NCBI GenBank assembly: GCA_902362375.1
Contig: CABIVS010000004.1
Span: 363,304 to 427,303 of the forward strand
From: Bacteroidaceae bacterium
Lineage (GTDB): Bacteria > Bacteroidota > Bacteroidia > Bacteroidales > Bacteroidaceae
Length of the DNA: 64,000 nt
Direction of reading: 5' to 3'
Part shown: positions 8,455 to 16,236 of the stretch, piece after piece
Layout of the letters: the number at the start of each line of letters is the position of its first letter
How positions within the stretch are numbered: position 1 is the first letter of the stretch
Notes under the pieces: generated by a model
The model's input: the letters and a program-made list of their open reading frames with translations, nothing else
What the model was told of the DNA's origin: nothing
The model's database searches: none
Position numbers and translations under genes: made by a program

Positions 8455-9567
8455 TTAAGGGTTAATAATCTTTGGAAGGTTGCCATGCAACAATCCATAT
8501 CCATTTTTCATGTTTCTTCTTCGCTCGCGTATTTGCTCCAGAGTGCGCAAATTACCAATAGCGGGCAAATCGTGTTTGCGTGTGTCTTTTAAGAATGTCC
8601 ACGCATATTCGGATGCAATGGCCGAATCGCGCATAGACGGCAAGCGGGAATTGCGCTTTCCGGTTTCTACCGAATCAGCAAACAGGTCACACAACACGTC
8701 TATATTCTTGCCACCGAAAGGTTTCTCCACACGAATGGTCTGATTGACACCGTGCAGATCAACAACAGCGGTATTGAAATCATGCGTCATACGCACAACT
8801 CCTTTGGTACCTATAATATCCACATACGAATTATGTGTCTGGTCTTTAGATAATTGTCCATAAACAAAGCCCTGAGTAATATCGAAGACTACGCCATTTT
8901 GGAAAGTTCCGTGACATTGTACCCACCAAGGATCTTTATAATTCCACATATTCACTCCCTGCGCATTCCATGTCCTATAATCACAGCCTGCATACCAACG
9001 GGTAATATCGACGTAGTGCATTCCACAATCATGGAAAGCAGGTCCCTCGTACTCATGACCTTCGCCCGGTGCCAAACCGGGAGTCATGTGGCAAATACGG
9101 ATAATAGCCAGTTCTCCGATTTCTCCCTGCTCGATATACTCTTTCATCAGATTATGATACCAGGAATTCCGCAAATACAAGTTTACCGCAGAAATGAGGT
9201 TGGTGTTTTCTGTCATCTCCACGACCTTCCACTCATTTTCCATGGTATCTGAAATAGGTTTTTCTGAAATAATGTGTTTGCCGTAGCGAATGGCTTTTTC
9301 TATTTGTTCCATCCGTGAGTCGGCCAAAGTGAAAAGACCGACTACCTGTACACTTTCATCCTCAAAAATTTTTTGATTATCTTCTACTATAAGAGATTCA
9401 GGAGATAACTTCTTAGCCAATTGACGTGATTCCGGATCGGTATCGCAAATATAAGCAATATTCCATCGCCCACTTTTTGTCATCGCTTCCCAATAGAATC
9501 TTCCCATTCTACCAAAACCGATAATTCCAACTTTAATTCTCGTGTCTACTGAAGATTGCGTGTTCAT
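8455..9567 (-). CDS. Gfo/Idh/MocA family oxidoreductase
   Basis: A 370-residue cytoplasmic-type dehydrogenase with no signal peptide. The Rossmann motif GIIGFGRMGRFY lies near the N-terminus and the conserved Lys-Pro is in ISEKPIS. DCGMHYVDITRWYAG fits the catalytic D-x3-H region. I chose the ATG at 9567 (MNTQSSVDTRIKVGII) because the in-frame extension to 9594 adds nine hydrophobic residues that are unlike the family. It heads the leftward four-gene set, 12 bp before the Tat-exported paralogue. One exported and one cytosolic dehydrogenase suggest oxidation of glycosides outside and re-reduction of the keto-sugar inside, which is inference. Confidence 0.87.
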   Translation of the reverse strand: MNTQSSVDTRIKVGIIGFGRMGRFYWEAMTKSGRWNIAYICDTDPESRQLAKKLSPESLIVEDNQKIFEDESVQVVGLFTLADSRMEQIEKAIRYGKHIISEKPISDTMENEWKVVEMTENTNLISAVNLYLRNSWYHNLMKEYIEQGEIGELAIIRICHMTPGLAPGEGHEYEGPAFHDCGMHYVDITRWYAGCDYRTWNAQGVNMWNYKDPWWVQCHGTFQNGVVFDITQGFVYGQLSKDQTHNSYVDIIGTKGVVRMTHDFNTAVVDLHGVNQTIRVEKPFGGKNIDVLCDLFADSVETGKRNSRLPSMRDSAIASEYAWTFLKDTRKHDLPAIGNLRTLEQIRERRRNMKNGYGLLHGNLPKIINP

Positions 9568-9651
9568 AATAAAACATAGTGAATTTAAGTACAAATAATA
9601 GATAAAGTATCAATTTTCACCATCAAGCTGATGAGTAAAAAACTGATATTG

Positions 9652-9683
9652 CAAATCTAGCCAAATAAATAACGGCTTATTTG
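9652..9683 (-). promoter_or_regulatory. Promoter and possible operator of the keto-sugar gene cluster
   Basis: On the minus strand TAGATTTG (9659-9652) matches the -7 consensus, about 85 bp before the ATG at 9567. Just upstream lies an inverted repeat CAAATAA-N8-TTATTTG (9662-9683) that overlaps where the -33 element should be, as an operator would. Binding by the neighbouring regulator is inference. Confidence 0.45.
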
Positions 9684-9805
9684 ACTTACATTACTTTATG
9701 TAGATAGTAAATTAACGTTTTACACTATTAATCAATTACTTAACACTTTAAGTATATCAAAAAAATGTAGATGATTTGGAAAGGAGGTCAGCAGTAAAAT
9801 AACAA

Positions 9806-11470
9806 TTATGTCTCTTGTGTTGAACTAATTTTCATAATTTCGTTCTCAAATTCATCTCTGTCGACAGCAGCTTTATTTCTCATCTTCGTACGATAATTAT
9901 AAACCGTACTTGTAGAGCACCGAAGGAAGTTCGCTATCTTCCCACTATCCGTAATACCCAAACGTAATAAAGCATAAATACGAAGTTCCCTATTCAATAA
10001 AGCATCCGGCTTCAAAATAATCTTCTCTTCATCTTTCAACAAAGCATTAAAATCAGAAACAAAAGTAGGATATAAACCTAAAAAGACCTTATCAAAACGG
10101 GCATACAGTGCACTAAGCTCTTCATCAATAAGCGCAGACGACTTCAGCTTCTTAATCAACTCGTCATAGTACTTATTAATAGCTATTTTATACAGCATAT
10201 TCTGATATTTTTCCATTTTGTGGATATAGCTAAAGCACACATCGAAGAATTCAGCTATATAATATTCCTTTATGCCATTAATTTCACACAATTGATTATT
10301 GGTGTCATTCAGCTGGCTGTTCATACTATTCAGTTTATTGTTCAGCCGCAGAAGTTCCTCATTACTCTGCGCCAATGCCTGCTTTATTTTCAACGTTTTC
10401 TTCATCTGAATATAGATGAAAACGACGAGCAGAATCAAAAGAAAAAGGATAATACTTGTAGAAATAAGAAAAGTAGTCAGATGCGATCTCGATTTAGCCT
10501 GTTCCGCCTGATAGGCAGTATTGATAATCGAATTGAATTTATAGATTTCGATTGCACGAAAATGAATACCGGAAGAAATTACATCATCAATAGCGGACTG
10601 TGTAAATTTAAAAGCATCGGCCAGATTCTTCTCTTCGTATTGTATCAACGCAAGAGATTGAAGAGAGGCATTTTCACGCGTTGCATTCCGGGTATCGGCA
10701 ATCGCCGACAACATCAGATATTTCTTTTCCTCATCATATTTCTTCTGATGATGACACAATCTGGAATACGAATGAGTAATCATGGCATAATTAGGCGTTC
10801 CCACCTCCTCGATATCCAACAATTCCTTAAAAATTTCCTTCGATTTTAAGGTATCACGCCAGATATAATAAGAAGCTTGTGACATCCGGTAATCCCAGGA
10901 AGTATGATCTATGAGAGCAAACAGTGAATCCTGATAAGCAGATTGTTGCTTTCCATACAGATTGTTGGCAACAGAAATGGAGTAATGCCCCCAGAAACTG
11001 GAGTAAGTCTGATAATAGTCTATTAATAAATCTTTTGGAAGTTCTGACGTCTTTATACTTTTCAAAATAATCTCAGCTTCGCGGAATCTGCCACACATCG
11101 AATACAAAAGACTAAGATTTAAAGACGACTGGTTGGTGAAATAAGGTTTATTCAACTGGTGGGAAATCTCGATATTACGATCGACATAATGAATAGCAGA
11201 ATCAATATGAAATTTTTTATACTCGCTATATAACCGTAAATTGATTCTATACTCCCCTTCAAGAGTCAAACCGGGACTTTTCAACATACATTTTATCCGG
11301 TTTATCCTCTCCTCTTTCTTTTGAACATAGACATGTTTCTCATCTATCACTCTACGCAAAGAATCCGTCAATAGTTTCAACTCATCATTCGCATAAAGGA
11401 CACTGCCAATTCCCAAAGCAATCAGCAGAAGCAAAAACCTCTTCTTCAGAAAACAACAGTTGAATTTCAT
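9806..11470 (-). CDS. Membrane-anchored TPR regulator with C-terminal HTH (DUF6377-like)
   Basis: A 554-residue protein with an N-terminal signal or anchor (about residues 8-27), a helical TPR-like sensor region to about 320, one strong transmembrane segment near 326-348 and an Asn/Gln/Leu-rich coiled coil near 350-395. The C-terminal domain ends in a helix-turn-helix (GKIANFLRCSTSTVYNYRTKMRNKA split over about 503-530). This layout suits a one-component regulator that senses a periplasmic signal and binds DNA on the inside. It sits directly upstream of the keto-sugar cluster on the same strand and is the likely regulator. It has its own -7 box (TATCTTTG at 11489-11482). Its ligand is unknown. 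Confidence 0.85.
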   Translation of the reverse strand: MKFNCCFLKKRFLLLLIALGIGSVLYANDELKLLTDSLRRVIDEKHVYVQKKEERINRIKCMLKSPGLTLEGEYRINLRLYSEYKKFHIDSAIHYVDRNIEISHQLNKPYFTNQSSLNLSLLYSMCGRFREAEIILKSIKTSELPKDLLIDYYQTYSSFWGHYSISVANNLYGKQQSAYQDSLFALIDHTSWDYRMSQASYYIWRDTLKSKEIFKELLDIEEVGTPNYAMITHSYSRLCHHQKKYDEEKKYLMLSAIADTRNATRENASLQSLALIQYEEKNLADAFKFTQSAIDDVISSGIHFRAIEIYKFNSIINTAYQAEQAKSRSHLTTFLISTSIILFLLILLVVFIYIQMKKTLKIKQALAQSNEELLRLNNKLNSMNSQLNDTNNQLCEINGIKEYYIAEFFDVCFSYIHKMEKYQNMLYKIAINKYYDELIKKLKSSALIDEELSALYARFDKVFLGLYPTFVSDFNALLKDEEKIILKPDALLNRELRIYALLRLGITDSGKIANFLRCSTSTVYNYRTKMRNKAAVDRDEFENEIMKISSTQET

Positions 11471-11493
11471 AATAGTAATAGCAAAGATAACAA

Positions 11494-11530
11494 AAAAAGC
11501 GATTCATCCATTCAGAACAAATCGCTTTTT
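11494..11530 (-). terminator. Terminator of the rpsF-rpsR-rplI operon
   Basis: An 11-bp stem AAAAAGCGATT/AATCGCTTTTT with a 15-nt loop is followed on the minus strand by a run of seven T. It lies just past the rplI stop and before the -7 box of the downstream regulator gene. Confidence 0.8.
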
Positions 11531-11551
11531 GTATATGAAGTAAATTTGCTC

Positions 11552-11995
11552 TTATTCAGCAACTACTTCGAAAGGAATTTCTACCGAAACTTCCTTGTGA
11601 AGTTTAACAATAGCCTTATAGCTACCAACTTCTTTCACAGCGTCTTTTACAACGATGATCTTTCTGTCAACTTCATGACCCAGCTTAGACAATGCCTCAG
11701 CAATCTGGATGTTACCAACAGAACCGAAGATAGTACCGGTTGAGCTAACTTTAGTTGCAATAGTCAAAGAAACGCCTTCCAACTTAGCAGCCATAGCCTC
11801 AGCATCTTTCTTGATTTTCTCAAGTTTGTGAGCGCGCTGTTTCAGTTCTTCAGCCAACATTTTCTTTGCAGAAGGAGAAGCGATGACAGCTTTTCCAGTC
11901 GGGATCAGATAATTACGACCGTATCCGGATTTCACGTTTACGATATCGTTCTTATAACCCAAGTTTACTACGTCTTCTTTCAATATAATTTCCAT
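11552..11995 (-). CDS. rplI: 50S ribosomal protein bL9
   Basis: A 147-residue bL9 of normal length. The N-terminal domain MEIILKEDVVNLGYKNDIVNVKSGYGRNYLIPTGKA (in part) is the family signature, followed by the long connecting helix and the C-terminal RNA-binding domain, which ends in VEIPFEVVAE. It is the last gene of the rpsF-rpsR-rplI operon, 14 bp after rpsR. A strong Shine-Dalgarno sequence precedes it (separate entry), which is unusual in this phylum. Confidence 0.98.
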   Translation of the reverse strand: MEIILKEDVVNLGYKNDIVNVKSGYGRNYLIPTGKAVIASPSAKKMLAEELKQRAHKLEKIKKDAEAMAAKLEGVSLTIATKVSSTGTIFGSVGNIQIAEALSKLGHEVDRKIIVVKDAVKEVGSYKAIVKLHKEVSVEIPFEVVAE

Positions 11996-12001
11996 ACTTT
12001 T

Positions 12002-12008
12002 CCTCCTT
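12002..12008 (-). promoter_or_regulatory. Strong Shine-Dalgarno sequence of rplI
   Basis: On the minus strand AGAAGGAGG stands six bases before the rplI ATG, in the short gap after the rpsR stop. Bacteroidetes genes rarely carry such a sequence, and most starts in this window do not. Confidence 0.85.
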
Positions 12009-12009
12009 C

Positions 12010-12282
12010 TTATTTCATCATGTCAGTTACATAAGGCAGCAATGCCAAGTGACGAGCTCTCTTCACAGCCTGCGCGATACGACGTTGGAACTTCAAAGAA
12101 GTACCTGTAATACGACGCGGAAGGATTTTTCCTTGTTCATTCAAGAATTTCTTCAAGAATTCAGGATCTTTGTAGTCGATATACCTAATACCACTCTTTT
12201 TGAAACGGCAGTATTTTTTCTTCTTAACATCTACTGACGGCGGAGTCAAATATCTGATTTCTGATTGAACTTGTTGTGCCAT
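12010..12282 (-). CDS. rpsR: 30S ribosomal protein bS18
   Basis: A 90-residue bS18 with the typical core [34 protein letters not shown] and [14 protein letters not shown]. bS18 pairs with bS6 on the 30S platform, next to the 3' end of 16S rRNA. In Flavobacterium ribosomes these proteins and bS21 were reported to bury the anti-Shine-Dalgarno sequence. It starts 2 bp after the rpsF stop and is preceded by an AAGGAGG sequence embedded in the last rpsF codons. Confidence 0.98.
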   Translation of the reverse strand: MAQQVQSEIRYLTPPSVDVKKKKYCRFKKSGIRYIDYKDPEFLKKFLNEQGKILPRRITGTSLKFQRRIAQAVKRARHLALLPYVTDMMK

Positions 12283-12284
12283 GA

Positions 12285-12629
12285 TTAATCCTCCTTTTTG
12301 TTTGATTTAACACTTCTTCTTTTTGCAGCGTATTCAGCAGCATACTTATCCATCTTGAAAGTCAAGAAACGGATTACGCGTTCATCACGACGGAAATTAA
12401 GTTCCAGCTTGTCAATTACAGTAGGATCTGCATTGAACTCAATCAGTTGGTAAAAACCTGTAGACTTCTTCTGAATTGGGTAAGCCAATTTCTTCAGTCC
12501 CCAGTTTTCTTCATTGATAATCTCAGCACCTTCAGCTTGAAGAACGCCTTTGAATTTTTCTACCGCTTCCTTCATCTGAACGTCAGACAAAACGGGAGTT
12601 AAAATGAAAACGGTTTCGTATTGATTCAT
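12285..12629 (-). CDS. rpsF: 30S ribosomal protein bS6
   Basis: A 114-residue bS6: [34 protein letters not shown] and [14 protein letters not shown] are the family core. It leads the rpsF-rpsR-rplI operon from a consensus promoter at 12678-12708. The sequence before its own ATG is AT-rich with no Shine-Dalgarno motif, unlike the two genes that follow. Its last codons (Lys-Lys-Glu-Asp-stop) supply the rpsR ribosome-binding site. Confidence 0.98.
   Translation of the reverse strand: MNQYETVFILTPVLSDVQMKEAVEKFKGVLQAEGAEIINEENWGLKKLAYPIQKKSTGFYQLIEFNADPTVIDKLELNFRRDERVIRFLTFKMDKYAAEYAAKRRSVKSNKKED
12290..12296 (-). promoter_or_regulatory. Strong Shine-Dalgarno sequence of rpsR, inside the rpsF 3' end
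   Basis: On the minus strand AAGGAGG ends seven bases before the rpsR ATG and doubles as the Lys-Glu-Asp codons at the end of rpsF. Position and spacing are ideal for pairing with the 16S tail. Confidence 0.85.
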
Positions 12630-12677
12630 ACTTCGTTTAATTAAATAAATAAATTATTTGATTTTAAATGCGGGTGC

Positions 12678-12708
12678 AAAGTTAGACATTTTATTTTGAA
12701 CTACAAAT
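12678..12708 (-). promoter_or_regulatory. Consensus promoter of the rpsF operon
   Basis: On the minus strand TTTG (12708-12705), 19 bp, then TAACTTTG (12685-12678) is a near-perfect Bacteroides -33/-7 pair. It leaves a leader of roughly 40 nt before the rpsF ATG at 12629. Confidence 0.75.
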
Positions 12709-12789
12709 ATTTAATCTTTTTTTGTATCCGAAGATAGGATTTATCCGGGAAGTGACTTACCTTTGCAAAGTTGTTTAAACAATAATTTC

Positions 12790-13236
12790 ATGATAGAGCA
12801 ATTTAATTTCGATATCCGGCTTATATTCGCCATACTAAATGGCAAAGTTTCCGCGGCAATCAACCGGAAACTGTACCGTAATTTCCGTCAGAACGGATTG
12901 GAAATCAGTCCGGAACAATGGACGGTACTCATTTTTCTGTGGGAAAAAGACGGTGTTACACAACAAGAGTTGTGTAATGCAACTTTTAAAGACAAACCCA
13001 GCATGACCCGTTTGATAGACAATATGGAACGGCAGCATCTCGTTGTGCGCATTTCCGATAAAAAAGACCGCCGTACCAATTTAATCCACCTGACTAAAGA
13101 CGGAAAAGAACTGGAAGAAAAAGCACGCGTTATTGCCGGCCAGACTCTGAAAGAGGCTCTTCATGGCATCACTCTCGACGAATTGAGCATTGGTCAGGAG
13201 GTACTGAAAAAGGTATTCTATAATACGAAAGATTAA
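12790..13236 (+). CDS. MarR family transcriptional regulator
   Basis: A 148-residue winged-helix regulator. The DNA-binding core spans about residues 40-105: LTxEQWTVL-type helix (ISPEQWTVLIFLWEKDGVT), recognition helix region CNATFKDKPSMTRLIDNMER and the wing ISDKKDRRTNLIHLT. MarR proteins bind DNA as dimers and usually respond to small phenolic or oxidative ligands. The start at 12790 is chosen over an in-frame codon at 12763, which lies inside the -7 box TACCTTTG (12758-12765). It stands alone, divergent from rpsF; no obvious target gene is adjacent. Confidence 0.9.
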   Translation: MIEQFNFDIRLIFAILNGKVSAAINRKLYRNFRQNGLEISPEQWTVLIFLWEKDGVTQQELCNATFKDKPSMTRLIDNMERQHLVVRISDKKDRRTNLIHLTKDGKELEEKARVIAGQTLKEALHGITLDELSIGQEVLKKVFYNTKD

Positions 13237-13376
13237 GCAGAAGAACAGAACTTAAAATCATAAAATCCACTAAATCGTGCATTTATAATGGAATTTTTAT
13301 CCAAATAATTTCGCCCGTTAAAGAATTATGCTTTAATTTGTGACTGGAATATTATAATCTATTAAAATACACACGC

Positions 13377-13553
13377 ATGAAAGGCTTATTAAAGAACTTA
13401 GGATTGATATTAATCTTGGCCGGAGTAGTCATCCTGTTGGCTTGTTCCTTTACAGGAAATGTAAACAACAACGCCATCCTGGGTACTTCAGTAGTACTTG
13501 TAGTACTGGGACTCATTTCTTATATTATTATTAATAAGAAAATCGCAGATTAA
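13377..13553 (+). CDS. Small two-helix membrane protein (58 aa)
   Basis: An ATG at 13377 opens a 58-codon frame that starts MKGLLKNLGLILILAG and ends SYIIINKKIAD. It has two hydrophobic segments (about residues 8-24 and 34-52) joined by a short polar turn with SFTGNVNNN, so a small hairpin membrane protein is likely. It has its own gap upstream and a strong terminator downstream, which supports a real gene although it is short. I recognise no characterised family. The Cys near residue 22 falls in LLACS, but the pattern looks like a membrane helix more than a lipobox. Confidence 0.72.
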   Translation: MKGLLKNLGLILILAGVVILLACSFTGNVNNNAILGTSVVLVVLGLISYIIINKKIAD

Positions 13554-13570
13554 TTTCGCAGAAATCAATA

Positions 13571-13608
13571 AAAAATCCCGGAAACGAATGTTTCCGGGAT
13601 TTTTTATT
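13571..13608. terminator. Bidirectional terminator between the small membrane gene and rprY
   Basis: The stem AAATCCCGGAAAC/GTTTCCGGGATTT with a GAAT loop has T runs on both strands, so it can end transcription of the 58-aa gene rightward and of rprXY leftward. Confidence 0.92.
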
Positions 13609-13631
13609 TGTAGTCATCTCAAATGCGATTA

Positions 13632-14333
13632 TTAAGATTCAACTTCCGGGGTAATCAGCTTATAGCCTTTTCCGTGGATATTGATAATCTCGATAGAATC
13701 ATCTTCTTTCAGATGCTTACGCAGTTTCGTGATATACACGTCCATACTACGGGCATTGAAATAGTTATCGTCGATCCAGATTGTTTTCAAAGCAAAGTCA
13801 CGTTGCAAAATCTCATTTGCATGTGCACAAAGCAATCCGAGCAGTTCAGATTCTTTGGTAGTCAGTTTAGTCTGTTTGCCTTCTGACGACAGAATTTGTT
13901 TCTGTGTATCGAAAGTAAACTTACCAATCTTATAGATATTGCTTTCTTTGTTCTTCTTTCCACGAACACGTCTCAAGATTGCTTCAATTCTGAACGTCAA
14001 TTCTTCCATACTAAACGGTTTAGTGATATAATCATCCGCACCGATTTTAAATCCTTCCAGGATATCTTCTTTCAGCGTTTTAGCAGTCAGGAAGATAATA
14101 GGTATTTCAGCATTTGCTGCACGGACATCCTGTGCCAGTGTGAAGCCGTCTTTTTTAGGCATCATTACGTCGAACACGCACAAGTCATATTTATTCTTCA
14201 AGAAAGCCTTATAACCGGCTTCTCCATCAGGATATAACTCAGCAGAATAACCTTTTGCCTGTAGATATTCTCTTAAAAGCATGCCAAGATTTTCGTCATC
14301 CTCGCATAATAAAATACGCAGTTTCTCGTCCAT
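13632..14333 (-). CDS. rprY: Response regulator RprY (OmpR/PhoB family)
   Basis: A 233-residue two-component regulator. The receiver domain (1-120) has the acidic pair D12-D13, phosphoacceptor D55 in CVFDVMMP, and K near 105 in ITKPFSMEE. The C-terminal winged-helix domain shows LTTKESELLGLL and YITKLRKHL. As I remember it, the sequence is close to B. fragilis RprY, found through effects on porins and antibiotic response and later linked to oxidative stress. It is encoded 1 bp from its kinase rprX, which is transcribed first. Confidence 0.93.
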   Translation of the reverse strand: MDEKLRILLCEDDENLGMLLREYLQAKGYSAELYPDGEAGYKAFLKNKYDLCVFDVMMPKKDGFTLAQDVRAANAEIPIIFLTAKTLKEDILEGFKIGADDYITKPFSMEELTFRIEAILRRVRGKKNKESNIYKIGKFTFDTQKQILSSEGKQTKLTTKESELLGLLCAHANEILQRDFALKTIWIDDNYFNARSMDVYITKLRKHLKEDDSIEIINIHGKGYKLITPEVES

Positions 14334-14334
14334 A

Positions 14335-15891
14335 TCAATTATTTTTTAATAAAGGTAATGCAATAATAAATTTAGTTCCCACGTTCAGGTCACTTTCCGC
14401 CCGGATGGTTCCCTTATGATCCAATATAATCTTCCTCACATAAGCCAATCCCAGTCCAAAGCCCTTCACATCGTGCAGATTACCCGTATGTACACGATAG
14501 AACTTTTCAAATATTTTTTTCAGGTTCTCCTTCTTGATACCAATACCGTTATCCTGTATCGAAATCATCAGCTTACCCGACTCATTCCACGTTCTCACTT
14601 TCAGCTCCAGATCCTCTTCCGGTTTCTTGTATTTCACCGCGTTATCCATCAGATTAAAGATTACATTTGTAATATGCATCTCATCTGCAAATATAACAGG
14701 ATCGGTAGCCTCAAGGTTCGATGTTATCTTACCATTATATCGTTCCACTTTCAGAGCAAAGGTATTGACAACACCTGCAATCAATTCATTCGCATCGATC
14801 TCCTTCATCTTCAAAGTTGCCTTCTGACGTTCGAACATCGACATCTGGAGCACCTTTTCCACCTGGAAGCGCAAGCGCTTGGTTTCATCATTAATCACTC
14901 CCGATATATGTTGGAACATCTGCGGTGATTTTCCTACCGCGGGATCTTTCAACATCTGTGCTGCCAATGAAATGGTAGATATCGGTGTTTTAAATTCGTG
15001 CGTCATATTATTGATAAAGTCATTCTTCATTTCCGTCAGTTTCTTTTGCCGGAATACGATATAAATCGTAAAGATGAATGTCACTAACAATACCAGCGTA
15101 AATATCAGCGACGGAATCATGAAACTGATTGAGTCAAAGATATAATCTTTCTTACCCGGAAAGTGCACTTTCAATATGCTCATTTTCGCAGGCGGATCAT
15201 TCTTGAACAATGCCTGCTGATAAGCGTCTTCACTTCCCTTTGCGTCATAATCCGCACAACGATAGACCTCCCTACCGTCTTTGTCAATCACCGTAAAGTG
15301 ATAAGGCAAGTCTATACTATTATTATATAAGCTCGATTTCAGATAGTCATCCAGTTCTTTGAACCGTACTCTGTCTCCAATCGATTTGTCACTCCCCCGA
15401 TAAATCATCTGCCAGGCCACTTCATCGAGTAACGCCCGTTGATACATATACCGGTTCTTGATGGCTTCCACTAATGAACGCGAAGTTTCCGGAATGGTCT
15501 TTGTTCCCCTGTAAGGAGAAATCATAGCCTTTGGAAGCTCGGAGGGCTTAGTGGTCATCACTTTCAGCTCAAAATCCGAATATACCTTTCCATCCTTAGA
15601 CTTCACCGTGAACCGTTGCGTTTGCTGAATCAAGTTGTCTTGTTGTATGGAAGCGTTATTCGCAATCAGTGCTTTTCTTTCCGCTTCTGAAATATCTTCG
15701 ATCAACCAACGTCTGGTCTCTGCATATTCCACATCCTTGGAAACCTGATCCAGGCTATTGCGTACAGCCGAATCAAACTGTTCCTTACGGGTTTTCATCA
15801 TTTCCTCGATATAACTAACCTGCAAATACAGCAGACTAAGGAAGGAAAGCCCCATTACAATACCTAATATCCAAATTGTTGACTTCTTCAT
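14335..15891 (-). CDS. rprX: Sensor histidine kinase RprX
   Basis: A 518-residue membrane histidine kinase. Transmembrane helices lie near residues 6-24 and 257-280, enclosing a periplasmic sensor of about 230 residues. The dimerisation box NNMTHEFKTPIS places the phosphorylated histidine at 298. N-box NLMDNAVKY, G1 DNGIGI and G2 GFGLGLAY complete an intact ATPase domain. It partners RprY and probably shares its promoter with it. Confidence 0.93.
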   Translation of the reverse strand: MKKSTIWILGIVMGLSFLSLLYLQVSYIEEMMKTRKEQFDSAVRNSLDQVSKDVEYAETRRWLIEDISEAERKALIANNASIQQDNLIQQTQRFTVKSKDGKVYSDFELKVMTTKPSELPKAMISPYRGTKTIPETSRSLVEAIKNRYMYQRALLDEVAWQMIYRGSDKSIGDRVRFKELDDYLKSSLYNNSIDLPYHFTVIDKDGREVYRCADYDAKGSEDAYQQALFKNDPPAKMSILKVHFPGKKDYIFDSISFMIPSLIFTLVLLVTFIFTIYIVFRQKKLTEMKNDFINNMTHEFKTPISTISLAAQMLKDPAVGKSPQMFQHISGVINDETKRLRFQVEKVLQMSMFERQKATLKMKEIDANELIAGVVNTFALKVERYNGKITSNLEATDPVIFADEMHITNVIFNLMDNAVKYKKPEEDLELKVRTWNESGKLMISIQDNGIGIKKENLKKIFEKFYRVHTGNLHDVKGFGLGLAYVRKIILDHKGTIRAESDLNVGTKFIIALPLLKNN

Positions 15892-16236
15892 AGCAACAAA
15901 ATTAACACTCCCTAATTAACACTCCTAATGCATTAACTTGATTTAACCGGAACTTCCCGGAAATTAACCGTAAGGAGCTATTTAGGTTGTATTCTGATTA
16001 CTACAACAATAAAAGCCCTCCTTTGGTTTGCAAATTTAATAAAAAATTAAATCTTTTCCTTGCGTTTTTCCATCTTTATTAATCATAGTTAAACAAAAAC
16101 TGTCCCCTTTTACTTAAAAAAGGGAACAGTTTTAACGTTTAAGTTGATAGTCTATAAGCAACAGATAGTAAATAACGAATATGATAATAAGTTTTCCATC
16201 AACTATCACATATCATCTATCAACTATCATTTATCT
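15892..16236. other. Intergenic region upstream of rprX and downstream of fusA2
   Basis: This 345-bp stretch holds no gene. From left to right it has the rprX leader with a near-direct repeat (TTAACACTCC twice around 15900-15930), a -7 box TAAATTTG on the minus strand (16038-16031), a hairpin terminator (16097-16133), and an AT-rich repeat region rich in CTATCAA directly after the fusA2 stop. The rprX leader would be about 130 nt. Confidence 0.7.
16097..16133. terminator. Hairpin terminator downstream of fusA2
   Basis: An imperfect stem AAACTGTCCCCTTTT/AAAAAGGGAACAGTTT with A/T runs on both sides lies about 100 bp past the fusA2 stop. On the minus strand it is followed by a TTTTTG run, so it can end the fusA2 transcript. 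Confidence 0.7.

Noticed and set aside
9781..9788. Perfect AAGGAGGT Shine-Dalgarno sequence on the plus strand
   Set aside because: It leads only to a six-codon frame at about 9808 that reads into the 3' end of the opposite regulator gene; probably chance.
10220..10849. 209-codon rightward frame opposite the TPR/HTH regulator
   Set aside because: Ile, Phe and Arg rich shadow of a well-structured gene with signal, TM segment and HTH on the other strand.
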